Part shown: positions 15,305-25,700 of the stretch, one piece after another | Numbering within the stretch: position 1 is the stretch's first letter | Layout of the letters: every line of letters begins with the position of its first letter | Origin: Methylorubrum suomiense | GTDB lineage: Bacteria > Pseudomonadota > Alphaproteobacteria > Rhizobiales > Beijerinckiaceae | Assembly: GCF_022179765.1 (NCBI RefSeq) | Contig: NZ_BPRE01000007.1 | Location: forward strand, 1-64,000 | Length of the DNA: 64,000 nt | Direction: 5' to 3' | Made by a program: the position numbers and the translations under genes | The notes under the pieces: generated by a model | Databases searched by the model: none | Seen by the model: the letters and a program-made list of their open reading frames with translations, nothing else | What the model was told of the DNA's origin: nothing

Positions 15305-17499
15305 TGCGCTCCGCCCTCTCCGCGCTGCTGGGCGTCCTGCTCGCGACGGCTGCCGCCGCGCAGTCGTTGCCGCGCCCGCAGGTCGTCACCCAGGCGCCGC
15401 GCAATAACTCCAGTTTCGCGGCCTCGACCGCCTACGTGGATCGCTCGGCCGCGCTCCTGGAACTCGCGGTGTCCGGCAAGGCGCCGCTGATGAACCCCGC
15501 GTTCATGGGGCTGGCGACGTTCGGCGCCCGGCCGACCTTCGCGGGTGAAACGCCGTGGGATAGCGGCAACCTGAACCCGTCCCTCTACGCGCGGCTCACG
15601 AGCCCGCGGTTCAGCGGCACGGTCGGTGCCGAAGCGCTCCAGATCCTCGGTCCCGGCTCGACCGGCGATGTGTCGGGCATGAGCGTCACGGCGCCCGGCA
15701 CGGCCCGCAGCGGCCTCGTTGCGCGGGCGCTGGCCGATATGGCGGCCGATACCGTGAATCCGCTCGCCTACGGCGCGATTTGCGATGGGACCGGCCGTCC
15801 GCTGTCCTCGCGCTTCGCCTCCCTCGCTGAGGCACAGGCGGCCTACAGCCCCGGCCTGGTCACGTCGCTGGCGCAGGACGTCGACACGGTGGCATGGCAG
15901 GCCGCGCTCAACACGGGCCGGGTCGTCGCCTTCCCGGCCGGTCGAACCTGCACGCTGCGCGCTCGCCTAGTGCTCGCGGCGACCGGCGGTATCACCGGCG
16001 ACGGCAGCGGCAAGTTCATCGCCAAAGCGACGGACTTTCCGGCTACGGCGATCGGCACCGGCGCCGAACAGATGCTCGTCTCGGTTGGGGGTACGGGCAT
16101 AGTTCTGCGCGGGTTCGGGATGTCCTTCACCCCGGCGCAGAACTCATTCTCGCGGCCGATCATCGTCAACCGGGCCACAGGTGTGCTGATTAGTGACCTT
16201 GAACTTTCTGGCTTCAACGCTGGAAACCTGATCGAGGTAAACAGCAGCACCGATGTTCGTATTCAGAACAACCTGATCCGGGACGGATTGTTAGATCGTA
16301 CCGTTTCGAATTCTCAGCTTACCGGCGTAGCAATCGACGATAATTTGGTAAGCGGCACACCCTCTCGCCGAGTTAGGGTCACGGGCAACGTCATCCGTAA
16401 GCTTTTGGTAACGGCCTCGTTCCGTGCGTCTTACCAGTATCAGACGGACGGTATTACGGTGCTGCCTTCGGCCATCGACGTGGTGGTAGCCAACAACACA
16501 ATCTCAGAAGTCGGCGAGGGCATTGATCATCAAGCTTCAGGCGGAACCATTGCCGCCAATACAATTAGCACGACTTATCAGTTCGGCATGAAATTGATAC
16601 ACGGCGCGTCGAATAATTCGGTTACAGGCAATACTGCCATTTGTCCGGGGCTCGGCGGCATTGTTGTCTATGGTGGGGCGAACCGTGCGAACGGCAATGT
16701 TATTGTTGGCAACATTGTATCTGGGGTCAATTGCCTTGGAGAATATGATGCCAACACCACCTATGCTTATGCGGTAAGTGATTTGGGGTCACCCTTTCCA
16801 GCGAGCAACAACTCGTTCATCGGCAATTCTGCAACTAGCGGGGCCAAGGCTTCAACCGCTTATTTGTGGAATGGAACCGGCGCTGGCAACAGTGCATCAT
16901 TTGGTTATATTAGTTCCGATTATCTCCGTCAGGTTCTCGCCCCAGGCGCGACGCCGATGGCTGCCAATCTGCTCGGAATGAATGGCAATGTTGGGGTCGC
17001 GGATATTTCTGGCGCCGCGCCTTTAATGTCCCCGAAGCTTGTCGGCACCCTGACCGTAAGTGAACTGCCCAATAAGGTTCAAGTCCTCGGCAACGATGCT
17101 GGCAGTGAACCTACCATCGCCTGTCTTGGCGATGATGCAAATGTTGGATGCACTCACCAGACCAAAGGCACCGGAGTTCACCGGTTTCGCAACGGCGGCG
17201 GTGATCAGTTTCGCGTGTCGGGCAACGGAGCAACCACGGCGAACTTCGGTGTGGCTCGAGGAGCCGCAACCGGGGCAGCACCCTCGCTGGCACCCGACGG
17301 CACGGACGCCAACATCGCCCTCGACCTGGGTGGCAAGGGCACCTCCGGCATTCTGTCGGGCATCTTCACCCGGACGGTCGATCCCACCACGGGCGACATT
17401 CCTGCAGGTCGGTGCGCCGATTGGAGCAACACGACCGCCGGCACGCTCAAGCGCGTCTGCAACATCGCCGGCACGCTCCGGTCCGTCGCGCTGAACTGA
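15304..17499 (+). CDS. Beta-helix tailspike-like protein with N-terminal signal peptide
   Basis: The ATG at 15304 shares bases with the previous TGA; 15295 is an in-frame alternative. The 731-residue chain begins with a Sec-type signal peptide (MRSALSALLGVLLATAAAAQ). A region with repeated G-x-A-T-F-type strands follows, then from about residue 150 a VNPLAYGAICDGTG entry typical of pectate-lyase-like beta-helix tailspikes. Helix rungs rich in Asn/Val/Ile continue to about 530. DNA from about 16170 to 17200 is clearly AT-richer than both flanks, so the central receptor-binding part looks recently acquired. The C-terminus (GTLKRVCNIAGTLRSVALN) is GC-rich again. Polysaccharide binding or cleavage is inferred. 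Confidence 0.7.
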   Translation: MRSALSALLGVLLATAAAAQSLPRPQVVTQAPRNNSSFAASTAYVDRSAALLELAVSGKAPLMNPAFMGLATFGARPTFAGETPWDSGNLNPSLYARLTSPRFSGTVGAEALQILGPGSTGDVSGMSVTAPGTARSGLVARALADMAADTVNPLAYGAICDGTGRPLSSRFASLAEAQAAYSPGLVTSLAQDVDTVAWQAALNTGRVVAFPAGRTCTLRARLVLAATGGITGDGSGKFIAKATDFPATAIGTGAEQMLVSVGGTGIVLRGFGMSFTPAQNSFSRPIIVNRATGVLISDLELSGFNAGNLIEVNSSTDVRIQNNLIRDGLLDRTVSNSQLTGVAIDDNLVSGTPSRRVRVTGNVIRKLLVTASFRASYQYQTDGITVLPSAIDVVVANNTISEVGEGIDHQASGGTIAANTISTTYQFGMKLIHGASNNSVTGNTAICPGLGGIVVYGGANRANGNVIVGNIVSGVNCLGEYDANTTYAYAVSDLGSPFPASNNSFIGNSATSGAKASTAYLWNGTGAGNSASFGYISSDYLRQVLAPGATPMAANLLGMNGNVGVADISGAAPLMSPKLVGTLTVSELPNKVQVLGNDAGSEPTIACLGDDANVGCTHQTKGTGVHRFRNGGGDQFRVSGNGATTANFGVARGAATGAAPSLAPDGTDANIALDLGGKGTSGILSGIFTRTVDPTTGDIPAGRCADWSNTTAGTLKRVCNIAGTLRSVALN

Positions 17500-17550
17500 T
17501 CCGCTCGCCGCACCTCCCGGCCTGAGCCCTCCTGACATCGAGGCCGTCCG

Positions 17551-18972
17551 TTGCCCGCGATCTCCTGGCCCCTGTCCAGCCGCCCCGGTCTGTCGGACGC
17601 GGAGAGCGCCGGCCGCCTCATCAATGCGTTCGCCGAGAAGCTCGGCGACGGTGCGCGTGCGCCGGTGTCGATCCGACGCTCGCCCGGCCTCTCCCGGTTC
17701 GTCGACCTGGGTGTCACGGGGCCCCGCGGGATGCGCCAGGTCGGCGCCGTTGTGCTCGCCGCCTATCGCAACACGCTGGTGCGGATCTCGGAGGACGGCA
17801 CGGTCTCGGCCGTCGGCCCGCTTCCCGGGTCGGAGCGGATCACCATCGCCCGCAACAATCGGCAGCCCACGCCCGACGCGGTGGCGGTGACCGAACTCGG
17901 CGCCTACCGGCTCACCGTCGATGGCGCCCCTCAGCCGCTCTCCTACCCCAACGGCCTGCCGGCGCCGAACTCGGTCTGCGAGCTGTTCGGCTTCCTGTTC
18001 TTCACCGCCGGCAATGGCGATTGCTACGCGACCGGCCTCAACAGCCTGAAATTTAACACGCTGGACAAGACGACGGAGCAGGCGCGCCCCGGCGGGCTTC
18101 TGCGCGGGATCTCGTTCCGCGACGAGCTATTCCTGTTCGGACCGTCGGGGATCGGCGTCTACGGCGGACAGGCGCAGCAGAACGGCTTCCCGCTCGCCCG
18201 GATCACCGGCATTCCGCGCGGTCTGATCGGCCCGTGGGCGGTCGCTGGTCACGAGGAAGGTTGGTCGAACGAGCTGATTTGGGTCGGCGACGATTCGGTC
18301 GTCTATCAGCTCAACGGCTACAGCCCCGCGCGCATCTCGAACCACGACGTCGAGCGCGATCTCGCGGCGGCGGCGCAGGTGGACCGCAAGGCGATCGAGG
18401 CCTCGGTGCATCTCGTGGCCGGTCACGCCTTCTGGGTCGTCTCGATGCCGGGGCGGACCTGGGTCTACGATCTCACGACGCAGCAATGGCATGAGCGGGC
18501 CAGCCACGAGGCGACCCGCTGGCGTGCCTCGCAGAGCGTGAAGTTCGCGGGCCGCTGGCTCGTCGGCGATACGGTCGGCACCGGCCTCCTCGAGGTGACC
18601 GAATCCGCCTTCACCGAAGATGGCGATCCGCTGCGCTTCCGCGTCGAGAGCCTGCCGGCGCAGGGCTTCCCATCGCGTCTCGCGATCCCCCGGGCGGATT
18701 TCGACTTCGCCCTCGGTGTCGGCCGCCTCTCCGCCGACCCGACCATCCGCGATCCCCGCACCCTCATCTCGTGGTCGGACGACGGTGGGAAGAGGTGGGG
18801 CAATGCGCTGTCCCGCGCCCTCGGCCGGCAGGGTGAGAGCCGAACCCGCATCAACCTGCTGCGCACCGGCATGACGGGCGCGCAGGGCCGGATCTGGCGC
18901 GTGGACGTGTCCGATCCCGTTTACTGCGCCCTCCTCGGGGGCGCGATGGCCATCGAGGCGCGCACCGAATGA
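17551..18972 (+). CDS. P22 gp10-like packaged-DNA stabilisation/tail hub protein
   Basis: The 473-residue product starts at TTG 17551 (PAISWPLSSRPGLSDAESAG). It shows the features of P22 gp10: an N-terminal RSPGLSRFVDLG segment, repeated beta-propeller-like blades (GLLRGISFRDELFLFGPSG, NELIWVGDDSVVYQLNG) and a C-terminal ISWSDDGGKRWGN motif. In P22, gp10 hexamers plug below gp4 and keep packaged DNA inside. Its stop overlaps the ATG of the next small gene (ATGA). Length equals P22 gp10 (472). Confidence 0.78.
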   Translation: MPAISWPLSSRPGLSDAESAGRLINAFAEKLGDGARAPVSIRRSPGLSRFVDLGVTGPRGMRQVGAVVLAAYRNTLVRISEDGTVSAVGPLPGSERITIARNNRQPTPDAVAVTELGAYRLTVDGAPQPLSYPNGLPAPNSVCELFGFLFFTAGNGDCYATGLNSLKFNTLDKTTEQARPGGLLRGISFRDELFLFGPSGIGVYGGQAQQNGFPLARITGIPRGLIGPWAVAGHEEGWSNELIWVGDDSVVYQLNGYSPARISNHDVERDLAAAAQVDRKAIEASVHLVAGHAFWVVSMPGRTWVYDLTTQQWHERASHEATRWRASQSVKFAGRWLVGDTVGTGLLEVTESAFTEDGDPLRFRVESLPAQGFPSRLAIPRADFDFALGVGRLSADPTIRDPRTLISWSDDGGKRWGNALSRALGRQGESRTRINLLRTGMTGAQGRIWRVDVSDPVYCALLGGAMAIEARTE

Positions 18973-19112
18973 CCGGCCCCACCATCACCCGTCCCACCAT
19001 CCCGAACATCGCGACCCTTCCGCTGCCGCGGGAATGGGCCGCCTTCCTGTCGGGGCTGCTGGCCTACGCCGCCGCCCTCGAAGCCCGCATCGCCGCCCTG
19101 GAGGGTAAGTAA
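18969..19112 (+). CDS. Small phage protein with short coiled coil (47 aa)
   Basis: The ATG overlaps the gp10-like stop. The first 20 residues are Thr/Pro/Ile-rich (TGPTITRPTIPNIATLPLP), followed by an aromatic-alanine helix and a heptad end (YAAALEARIAALEGK) that could trimerise. In P22 the tail-needle gene gp26 follows gp10, but this peptide is far too short to be a full needle. It may be a tail-associated trimer peptide. No family is recognised. Confidence 0.55.
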   Translation: MTGPTITRPTIPNIATLPLPREWAAFLSGLLAYAAALEARIAALEGK

Positions 19113-19140
19113 ATTTAAGCTATCGGTGCTAGTATTCTGC

Positions 19141-19794
19141 ATGGATAGACGCGTCGCGAATATTTCCGGTCAGTCATTTGGAATGCTGACCGCAGTCGAA
19201 TTTGTCCATGCGAATGGTGGGCGGGCGTACTGGCGTTTCCGATGCCAGTGCGGCGGAGAGGTAGTCACTCGGGCGTCGCGCGTCCGAGCGGGAAGCGCGA
19301 AAAGTTGCGGCTGCGCGAAGGCGTCATTCGTGGCCGCTGCGCGAACCCGCCACGGTCACTTAGCGGGTGGTCGGGCCTCCCCCGAGATATCCGCTTGGCA
19401 GATGGCCAGAAACCGATGCTGCGATCCGAAGTCCCACGCTTTTGCCGATTACGGCGGGCGCGGGATCACGATGTGCGATCGGTGGAAAGACGGCGAGGCT
19501 GGCAAAACCGGGTTCGAGTGCTTTTTGGAGGATATGGGGCCCCGCCCATCCGCTCGGCATACCTTGGATCGCCGTGAGAACGACAGGGGCTATGAACCGG
19601 GGAATTGTCGCTGGGCCACGATGAAGGTCCAAGGCCGCAATCGCCGGAACAACCGTATCATCGAGTTTCGCGGCGAGCGGCTGTGCGTGAGCGAGGCCGC
19701 TGAGCGCTTCGGCCTGAAAACCAACGTGGTCTGTACCCGCCTGGATCTCGGCTGGTCCGTTGAGCGCGCGCTGACCGAACCACTCCATCGATAG
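19141..19794 (+). CDS. HNH/homing-endonuclease-like protein with N-terminal zinc ribbon
   Basis: The 217-residue product starts at ATG 19141; the GTG at 19126 is less likely. The N-terminus has a C-x-C-G...SCGC zinc-ribbon-like module (RCQCGGEVV, AKSCGC). The centre has YGGRGITMCDRWKDG, then a FLEDMGPRP motif and LDRRENDRGYEPGNCRWAT, a combination common in free-standing phage homing endonucleases of the HNH type. A C-terminal LCVSEAAERFGLK helix-turn-helix would read DNA. Base composition is lower in GC than its neighbours and the upstream spacer is AT-rich, as expected of an inserted mobile gene. It splits the virion gene run. Confidence 0.65.
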   Translation: MDRRVANISGQSFGMLTAVEFVHANGGRAYWRFRCQCGGEVVTRASRVRAGSAKSCGCAKASFVAAARTRHGHLAGGRASPEISAWQMARNRCCDPKSHAFADYGGRGITMCDRWKDGEAGKTGFECFLEDMGPRPSARHTLDRRENDRGYEPGNCRWATMKVQGRNRRNNRIIEFRGERLCVSEAAERFGLKTNVVCTRLDLGWSVERALTEPLHR

Positions 19795-19805
19795 GAGGAC
19801 GTGCC

Positions 19806-20522
19806 TTGTCCATTTTTAGCGGCAAACGTGGCCGCCAGGCGTCGATCGCCGCCTCGCAGCAGATCCAGAACGGCGCCGATACCGCCTATGGCTACCTCGA
19901 CACGGCCTATGACCAGTCGAAGGAGCAGTTCGGCAAGGCGGCGACCACGCTGGGCGATCTCGCGGGTGGCTACGGCAAGGCCAGCACGCTCTACCAGGAT
20001 GCGCTCGGCGTGAACGGTGCCGCTGCGGCGGACAGCGCGCGGGGGGCCTATACCCCGTCGGCCGGCTACCAGTTCAACCTCGACCAGGGCCTCCAGGGGC
20101 TCGCACGAGCCCGCGCGGTGAACGGCACGCTCGCCTCGGGCGGGGCGGACGCCGATGCGATGAAGTATGCGAGCGGCCTCGCCAGCCAGGATTTCGGCCA
20201 GTGGCTCGACCGTCTCGGCGGGCTCGATACCAAGCGGTACGGCGCGACCACGGCGCAGGCGGGCACGTTCGGGGATCTCGGGCGCGTCGCCTACGGCTTG
20301 GGCGCCAGCAAGGCCGGGATCGCGCAGCAGTCCGCCCGGGACATCGCTGCCCAGACCGTCGAGGGCTACAAGGCCGGCGACCGCGCAGATGAAGCTCGGT
20401 TCGGCGCGCTCATGGGCGGCGTGAACCTCTTTGCGAAGGGGCTGGGCGCGCTGTCGGGCAATCCGGCCGCGCTGGGCAACATCGGCAGCAACCTCAGCTC
20501 CGCCTTTTCGATCTTCGGGTGA
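19806..20522 (+). CDS. Putative ejection/internal virion protein (238 aa)
   Basis: It starts at TTG 19806, preceded by a strong AGGAGG ribosome-binding site 7 nt upstream, which decides this start. The sequence is Ala/Gly-rich with long helices. It has a YQFNLDQGLQGLARARAVNG and GTLASGGADADAMKYASG pattern that recurs in internal virion or DNA-transfer proteins of podoviruses. The last 45 residues are Gly/Asn-rich. As the first of three consecutive large-to-giant helical genes, it fits the role of the smallest ejected protein (P22 gp7/gp20/gp16 position). Confidence 0.6.
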   Translation: MSIFSGKRGRQASIAASQQIQNGADTAYGYLDTAYDQSKEQFGKAATTLGDLAGGYGKASTLYQDALGVNGAAAADSARGAYTPSAGYQFNLDQGLQGLARARAVNGTLASGGADADAMKYASGLASQDFGQWLDRLGGLDTKRYGATTAQAGTFGDLGRVAYGLGASKAGIAQQSARDIAAQTVEGYKAGDRADEARFGALMGGVNLFAKGLGALSGNPAALGNIGSNLSSAFSIFG

Positions 20523-20526
20523 CGCG

Positions 20527-22734
20527 ATGAACGGTGCGACCGTCTTCCAGATGGTGTCGGGGCTCGGCGACGCATTCGGCGACGCCTACTCGGCTGCCCG
20601 CAAGGACGCACAGGATGCAGAGGCGCCCGCCGCTCTCGAAAACCTGTACAGCGCCCTCCAGGCCAGCCGTGGCGACCAGGGTGGCGGCACGACGCTTGGC
20701 GATCTCACCAAGGGCCGCGCCGCGCAATCAGCGCCGACAGGCTCCTCGCTGCCGACCTTCGCGCAGGGCACGGACATCGGCCGGTACGCCTCGGCGATCC
20801 AAAGCAATGAGAGCGGCGGTAAATACGGCATCGTCGGCCCGACGCATCCCAAGTATGGGCGCGCGCTCGGCGCCTACCAAGTGATGGAATCGAACCTGCC
20901 GGCGTGGTCGCGCGAGGCGCTCGGCCGCGAGGTCTCGGCAGACGAGTTCCTTCGTTCGCCGCAGATCCAGGATGCGATCTTCGAGAAGAAGTTCGGCCAG
21001 TCGGTCGCAAAGTACGGGAACCCGGAGGATGCGGCGTCGGTGTGGTTCACCGGCCGCCCTCTCGCGCAGGGCGCCAACGCCAAGGACGTGCTCGGCACGA
21101 CCGGTGCGGAGTATGTCCGGCGCTTCCAGACCGCGCTCGGTCGGGTGCCGGCCGGGACGGTGCCGGCCCTGCCGCAGACCGCGATGCAGATGCCGACGGC
21201 GGGCGGACAGGCACCGGTCCAGATCGCGGGGGCGCCGTCCCCCGAAGTTGCGCAGCCGCGCCGCTCCTCGGTCGCCATCGCGGAAAACGAAGCCGAGACG
21301 CAGGCCTTGGAACGCGAGATGGGAATGGTGCCGGGCGCGACGCAGGTCGCCTCGGCTGAGCCGGATGCTGCGAACCTACCCGCCGTCGGCGCGCGGCCCG
21401 TCGGTTTCACCGTTCCCGGAGCCGGATCGGAAGCGCCGTCGCAGGCCTTCCCCGGCTTCGGTGCCGGTGCCAGCGCCTCGCGGATGACGCCCGAACTGCG
21501 CACCGCGCTCAACGCGGCATGGAAGAACCCGAACACCCGGGCTGTTGCCGCGCAGGTGTTCGGCCAGCTTCTGAAGGGCCAGGACAACGGCTGGGAGCTG
21601 AAGGACGTGAACGGCCAAAGCGCCTGGGTGAACGGTCGCGACGGGCGAATCCTTCCGATCGGGCAGGCGAAGCGCAACACCGCCACGGTCGGCAACAACC
21701 TCGTCGACACGTCGACGGGTGACGTACTCTTCACTGCTCCGGACAAGGACAGCTCGAAGTTCACCTATCAGGCGATGCCGGGCGTCGGCATGGTCGCACT
21801 GCACTCGACCGATCCGACCCAATCGCGGGTCATCATCGCTGGCCAGCAGCCGCGCCCCCTCACGGCCGAGGAACGGCAGGGCTATGGCATCCCAGAAGGG
21901 ACCGGCGCCGGCATGGGCGCTGATGGAAAACCCTTCGACATCGGCGGTGGCGGAAAAACCACGATCAACGTCGATACCAAGGGGGCCGGCAAGTTCGCGG
22001 AGAAGGCGAACGAGCTGCAGGCCAAGCGTTACGGCGAGATCGTCGATGCCAGCGACAACGCGGTGCGGATGCGCGGCGATGTCGAGACGCTGGCCGAACT
22101 CGGCTCGCAGATCGCGACCGGCAAGGGTGCGCAGGTCCGTCTCACCATGGCGCAGTACGCGAAGGCCATCGGGCTCGACAGCGTGGCGGATGGGCTGACC
22201 GGCGGTAAGCTTGGCGAGATGGAGGCCTTCGGCGCCATCGCTGATCGGCTCACTCCGCAGATGCGCGTGCCGGGATCGGGTGCGACCTCCGACATGGAGA
22301 TGCGCACCTTCCGCAATTCGATTCCCAGCCTCCTCAAGACGCCGGAGGGCAACAAGATCGTCGCGGATACCTTCCGCGGTCTGCTCGACTATCAGGCAGC
22401 AGCCGGTGAGATCGCCGGGAAAGCCCTGCGCGGAGAGATGGCGCAGAATGAAGCCGATCAGGCGATCCGCGCTCTCCCTGGTCCCTTCGAGAACTTCAAG
22501 AAATACAGCAAGGGACAGGGTGAGCAGGGCAGCTCCGCCGCTCAAAGCGCCAACGGCAGCGGTACGAAAGCGTCCCCGAAGCGCGTCGAGGGTGGAAAGC
22601 CTCCCGCAGGTTACACCTGGGACACGTACCTGGGCCGGGCACAGCAGATGTTGAAGGAACGCCCCGACCTGCGCCCGCAACTTGAGGAGATGCTTGCGAA
22701 TGCCGGCATCCCGCCGGAGAAACTCGGCCGATGA
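20527..22734 (+). CDS. Ejection protein with lytic transglycosylase-like domain
   Basis: The ATG at 20527 is 4 nt after the previous stop. Of 735 residues, about 85-200 contain a goose-type/SLT-like muramidase pattern: SAIQSNESGGKYGIVGPTHP with the likely catalytic Glu in NESGG, then GRALGAYQVMESNLP and ASVWFTGRP. The rest is helical and Gln/Ala-rich with a KTTINVDTKGAGKFAEKANE segment before a long C-terminal helical domain. Such proteins are injected with DNA and open a path through peptidoglycan. The stop overlaps the next ATG. Confidence 0.7.
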   Translation: MNGATVFQMVSGLGDAFGDAYSAARKDAQDAEAPAALENLYSALQASRGDQGGGTTLGDLTKGRAAQSAPTGSSLPTFAQGTDIGRYASAIQSNESGGKYGIVGPTHPKYGRALGAYQVMESNLPAWSREALGREVSADEFLRSPQIQDAIFEKKFGQSVAKYGNPEDAASVWFTGRPLAQGANAKDVLGTTGAEYVRRFQTALGRVPAGTVPALPQTAMQMPTAGGQAPVQIAGAPSPEVAQPRRSSVAIAENEAETQALEREMGMVPGATQVASAEPDAANLPAVGARPVGFTVPGAGSEAPSQAFPGFGAGASASRMTPELRTALNAAWKNPNTRAVAAQVFGQLLKGQDNGWELKDVNGQSAWVNGRDGRILPIGQAKRNTATVGNNLVDTSTGDVLFTAPDKDSSKFTYQAMPGVGMVALHSTDPTQSRVIIAGQQPRPLTAEERQGYGIPEGTGAGMGADGKPFDIGGGGKTTINVDTKGAGKFAEKANELQAKRYGEIVDASDNAVRMRGDVETLAELGSQIATGKGAQVRLTMAQYAKAIGLDSVADGLTGGKLGEMEAFGAIADRLTPQMRVPGSGATSDMEMRTFRNSIPSLLKTPEGNKIVADTFRGLLDYQAAAGEIAGKALRGEMAQNEADQAIRALPGPFENFKKYSKGQGEQGSSAAQSANGSGTKASPKRVEGGKPPAGYTWDTYLGRAQQMLKERPDLRPQLEEMLANAGIPPEKLGR

Positions 22735-25700
22735 GCGACCCCTTCGACGACCTGGTTGCGGCCAATCCGAAGCCGCGCGTTGCCGAGCCAGCTTCTGATC
22801 CGTTCGAGAAGCTGCTCGCCGCGAACCCGCAACCGAAAGCGTCCGAGAAATCGTCCGTCGTCGGTGATGTCGTGCAGTCGGCCGGCGCGGGCATCATCCG
22901 CGGCGCTGCGGGTCTCCCGGACCTGCCGCAGACGGTGCTTGGGCTGGCTGAGGCCGGCATCGGCTACGTCACCGACAAGGTCGCCAAGGGTGCGCGAGCA
23001 CTGGCGGGCAAGGCACCGCTGACGGAAGCCGAGACCGCGGCGGCTCGCGAGGCGGTGAAGGGTGCGCTCCCCTCGCCGTCCGAATTGCCGATGCCGGGCC
23101 AGACCGCGATCGGCGCGCTCGAAGCCGCGACGGGCAAGCTCTACGAGCCCCAGACCACGGCAGGCGAGTATGCGCGCACGCTCGCCGAGTTCGTGCCCGG
23201 CGCGGGAAAGACCGTCGCGACGGCGGTTCGCAACGCCGCTGTGCCGGCGCTCGCTTCGGAATCCGCCGGTCAGGTCACGAAGGGCACGTCCGCAGAGCCG
23301 GTGGCCCGTCTGGTCGGTGGCGTGGCCGGTGGCGCTGCGCAAGCCTTCACGCGACGTCCCAGCACGGCCGAGCGCCTGTTCGATGCCGGTGTGGGCAAGA
23401 TCTCGGCGGACGAGGTGACAGCCGTTCGCTCGCTGATGGACGATGCAGCGGCGCGTGGCGTCTCGCTGACCTGGGCGGAAGCCCTACAGCAGGTTGTCGG
23501 ACCGCGCCGCCTCGGCGACCTCCAGCGCGTCGTTGAGGGACAGGGCGGGCTCTCCGAGTTCTTCGCAGCTCGACCGGATCAGATCAAAGCGGCGGGGCAG
23601 GCTGGGCTCGATGCCATCGCTCCGGCTTCGTCCTCCGCCGCCCGCACCGGTGAGGTGGTCCAGGCCGCCGCACGCAACGCGGTGGCCGCGACCCCTGAGG
23701 GACAGGCGGTGATCCGCGCCACGCAGGCGGCGGGTCGGCGCGTCTCGCCGGACCAGGCTGGGCAGGTGATCCAGCGCGAGATGCGCCAGGTCGCCGACGA
23801 ACGCGAGGCAGTTCGGTCCGAGCAGGGAAACCGGGATTATCCCGCCGCCCGCGCGGCGCCGGAGCGGATCGGGATCGATCGCACGGTGACCGTCGAGCGA
23901 CCCGGCGAGCCGCAGCTCCAGACCCTCGACAACAACGCGGGCGCCCCGCTGCGCTACGACCCGCCGCCGCAAGGTCCGGACACCATCGGTTCGATGGCGC
24001 CGACTCGTCCTGAAGCGCCCCCGGTGCCGGCGGGTTCGAAGTCGCTCGCCCGCTTCATCGCCGAGAACGGTGGAATCGGCCTCGAGCGCGGCGACGTGAA
24101 GGCTGCGGGGCTCGACCGCTTCCACCAGCCCGGTGTCGCCAATCTCGTGCGTGAGAATGGCAAGGGGATCGACGCCTACTGGCGCACTCGCCTGATCGAG
24201 GAGGGCTATCTGCCGCCGGACATCGGTGGCGGCATGGAGCGCAACATTCACGATGAGCTGATCGGCCTTTTGGAGCAGGAAGCGCGCGGCCGACGCACCT
24301 ATCCGTGGGACTGGCAGGGCAACGATGATCGATCGGGCTTCAACGCGGTTCGCGACGAGTTCCAGGCCTCCGCGAGCCAAGCGACGAGCGACATTCGTCG
24401 GGCGCTGACCGAAGCCGGCGTTGACCCGAAAACGGTCGATAAGGGTACGCTCGACCGGGCAGCCGCGGCGCTGATGCGCGGCGACGAAACCGACCCCCTC
24501 ACCGCCTACGAGCGGATCGTCATGGCCGCGAAGGAGCCGGCCAGCGGTCCCTCTTCCCGCATGGTGCCGACCACGGTCACGGAAGAAATTTCGGCCCCGC
24601 GCTTCGGGCAGGTCAACCCTCAGCCGGCCATCGACGCAATCGATGCGGCGCTTGATACCGCGAAGGGCAGCGTCCGAAGCGCTCTGGAAGCTGTCCGAAG
24701 GGATCTGCACGGCAACCGGCCCGATCCGGTGTCCGGCGTGCGCGAGACGGATCTGACCATTGATGGGCTGCACCAAGCCCGCGAACGTCTCGACCAGGTC
24801 CTGCGGGAGGCACGCGCAGCCGGCGACGGCGTGATGGTGAGCCGATTGGGGAACGTACGTTCCGCGCTCGACGAGCAATTGAAGACGGCGCCCGAAATGG
24901 CGGCAGCGGACGCCAATTTCGCGGTCAACAGCCGACCTCTGGAGCCGTTCGCCGGCAACACGCCGCTCGGACGGGTGACGCAGCGCGACCCTGATACCCG
25001 CAGGCTGAACACGCCAGCCGAGCAGGTGCCGTCCCACCTTGAGGGGGCGACCGCGGCACGTGAGTTCCTGGCCAACGCTACGCCCGCGGCGCGCAACGCC
25101 TTCGAGGCCCGCGAGGTGACGCGCATCCTCGACGGGGTGAGCGGAGAGGGCGGGGCGACAGCGGAGCGCATCCGCGCGGCGATGCGCCAGAACGAGGACC
25201 TCCTCGCGCTCCTGCCCGAAGCCCGTGGACGATTGCAGAGGCTTGCCGTCGCCCACCAGGGCCGCGAAGCCGTGGAACGCTCGCCGCTCGGTCGGATCGC
25301 ACAGCGCCCGGATGTGAAGAAAGCGATCGAAGCGTTGTTTCCGACCAAGCCCACCGAGGGTTCGGCTGCCGACGTTGGAGCCGCCGTCGGCGCGATCTCG
25401 CGCAGCAACCCGCTCGCGGCACGCGAGCTGGTGCGGACCTATCTCGGCACCGAGTTCGGAGCCCGGACGAAGGATCTTGTCAGCGGCCCCAATGGTGCTG
25501 CTGGCAGCAAGTTCGCCACCGCGATCCGCGGCAACGACCTCGCCGGTGACAGTATCTTCGCTGCGATCCGCGCCCTGCCGGACGGCGAGCGGCTGGCCGC
25601 TGGGTTCTCGCGTCTGCTCGACATCTTCGAAGCGACCGGAACGCGTCAGAACGTCGGCTCCCGCACCTCGTTCAACAACGAGGCGTTGGCGGAGATGCGC

